NCBI GenBank assembly: GCA_021767325.1 | Contig: JAASTM010000149.1 | Location: 1-6,427 of the forward strand | From: Spirochaetales bacterium | GTDB lineage: Bacteria; Spirochaetota; Spirochaetia; DSM-16054; Sediminispirochaetaceae | Length of the DNA: 6,427 bases | Direction of reading: 5' to 3' | Part shown: positions 5,785 through 6,427 of the stretch, one piece after another | How positions within the stretch are numbered: position 1 is the first letter of the stretch | How the letters are laid out: every line of letters starts with the position of its first letter | Made by a program: the position numbers and the translations under genes | The notes under the pieces: model-generated | Seen by the model: the letters and a program-made list of their open reading frames with translations, nothing else | Databases searched by the model: none | What the model was told of the DNA's origin: nothing

Positions 5785-5805
5785 AGTGGGTCATTAATGC
5801 CCACT
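5785..5805. promoter_or_regulatory. Long dyad with one-base bulge upstream of the sigma-54 promoter
   Basis: AGTGGG (5785-5790) and CCCACT (5800-5805) flank the palindrome CATTAATG (5792-5799), with a single extra T at 5791. Without that T the 20 bases are perfectly self-complementary. The position is about -118 to -138 relative to the predicted sigma-54 start, within the usual range of enhancer sites for RpoN activators. No T-run follows on the minus strand, so a terminator for the TPR gene ending at 5890 is less likely, though not excluded. Confidence 0.45.
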
Positions 5806-5889
5806 TACCGGAAAACAGCTGAATTCTGTAGCAAAAATGCCCCACAAATCGTAACTTCACCATATCCAGTGGTCAATTTTGCGGTCAGC

Positions 5890-6414
5890 TTACTCACCGG
5901 CGTCATACTGCAGGCCGTCAGCACAGGCAAACAGACTCGCAAAGTCGATTTTGAACTCGAAAAAGAGGGCCCGTTTCTCCTGCGGCTGCATCTCATTCAA
6001 AATTCCGGCCGCTTTGATCTCCTGCCAGTAGGCATCTATAATCTGCATCACATTCTTCCGCTCGGTCTCCGAGTAAAACAGATCCGCCTGTTTGGTAGAA
6101 AAATACCGGTACAGCTGGATAGACTTGAAGGTATGCCGGTCTTCCTCATCCCGGTTTCTCTGGCGTTTCAACATACTGCCGGCCGGTCCCTTCGGATTGA
6201 TCGAGGAGGCGGAAAACCAGCACTCCCGGGCGTTTTCATGATAACCGAGCTTCTGCAGGGCCACCCCGCACAGGTAAAAGATCTCGCCGAGAGCCTGCAC
6301 ATCCTGGGACGGGCAGGCCTGCAGGGCCTTTTCAAAGCAGTGGGCCGCATCCTTCGGGTTATGTCGTGCAAGAAACGTCTTACCGCGGTTGGTGAATAAA
6401 ATCCATTGATGCAT
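5890..6414 (-). CDS. Small TPR-repeat protein, function unknown (start may lie beyond the window)
   Basis: A 174-residue protein with no signal peptide or membrane segment visible. Two tetratricopeptide-like repeats can be seen: about residues 5-36 (ILFTNRGKTFLARHNPKDAAHCFEKALQACP) and 43-74, with the spaced G-L-A...A pattern of TPR helices and proline at the repeat ends. TPRs usually bind other proteins. The second half (75-174) is charged, predicted helical and rich in aromatic residues (LYRYFSTKQADLFY, RALFFEFKIDFASLF); I do not recognise it. The ATG at 6414 has no clear Shine-Dalgarno sequence in the 13 bases visible, and those bases contain no in-frame stop, so the true start may be upstream. 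It is separated from the sigma gene by 235 bp that carry the sigma gene's own promoter, so the two need not be co-transcribed. A link to the sigma factor is only positional. Confidence 0.72.
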   Translation of the reverse strand: MHQWILFTNRGKTFLARHNPKDAAHCFEKALQACPSQDVQALGEIFYLCGVALQKLGYHENARECWFSASSINPKGPAGSMLKRQRNRDEEDRHTFKSIQLYRYFSTKQADLFYSETERKNVMQIIDAYWQEIKAAGILNEMQPQEKRALFFEFKIDFASLFACADGLQYDAGE

Positions 6415-6427
6415 ATATACTATATCC

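Noticed and set aside
5590..6399. Plus-strand open frame of 269 codons across the gap and TPR gene
   Set aside because: It crosses the sigma promoter region and the TPR gene in antisense, and its apparent hydrophobic start comes from AT-rich intergenic DNA.

Overview
The window looks like a chromosomal segment of a moderately GC-rich bacterium. The short AT-rich intergenic regions, the set of protein types (a pyruvate phosphate dikinase beginning MGKKLVYFFGGGKAEGN, a stand-alone cyclic-nucleotide-binding protein, a small TPR protein) and the overall style suggest a free-living spirochaete of the Spirochaeta/Treponema side. That assignment is inference; no rRNA or marker gene is present. I see no mobile elements, CRISPR arrays, tRNAs or phage genes.

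Layout: the left edge carries the 3' end of a plus-strand gene for phosphopantothenate-cysteine ligase (CoaB, coenzyme A synthesis). Its last codons and stop lie inside a four-copy 20-bp tandem repeat that fills most of the gap to the next gene. Everything else is on the minus strand. In transcription order (right to left) it is: a small TPR protein (6414-5890, possibly cut at the window edge), a short sigma-70-family factor (5654-4773), pyruvate phosphate dikinase ppdK (4634-1959), a MagIII/endonuclease III-like DNA glycosylase (1865-996) and a cyclic-nucleotide-binding protein (939-415). Rho-independent terminators follow the sigma gene (4728-4757) and ppdK (1877-1909), so these are separate transcription units. 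The glycosylase and the cyclic-nucleotide-binding gene are 56 bp apart and could be co-transcribed.

The most notable signal is a canonical sigma-54 (RpoN) -24/-12 promoter immediately upstream of the sigma-70-type gene, placed so that the predicted transcript begins just ahead of a strong Shine-Dalgarno sequence. Two dyad symmetries lie at about -88 to -138, where enhancer-binding activators of RpoN often bind, and an AT-rich stretch lies between. This suggests a two-step sigma relay (RpoN drives an alternative sigma-70-type factor), formally like the RpoN-RpoS relay of Borrelia but in a different gene setting. Other unusual points are a Gly/Ala-rich 12-residue repeat inserted in the glycosylase, the absence of a Shine-Dalgarno sequence for that gene just downstream of the ppdK terminator, and the tandem repeat that puts stop codons in all three frames after coaB. 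No stretch longer than 300 bases lacks a gene; the largest gap is 5655-5889.
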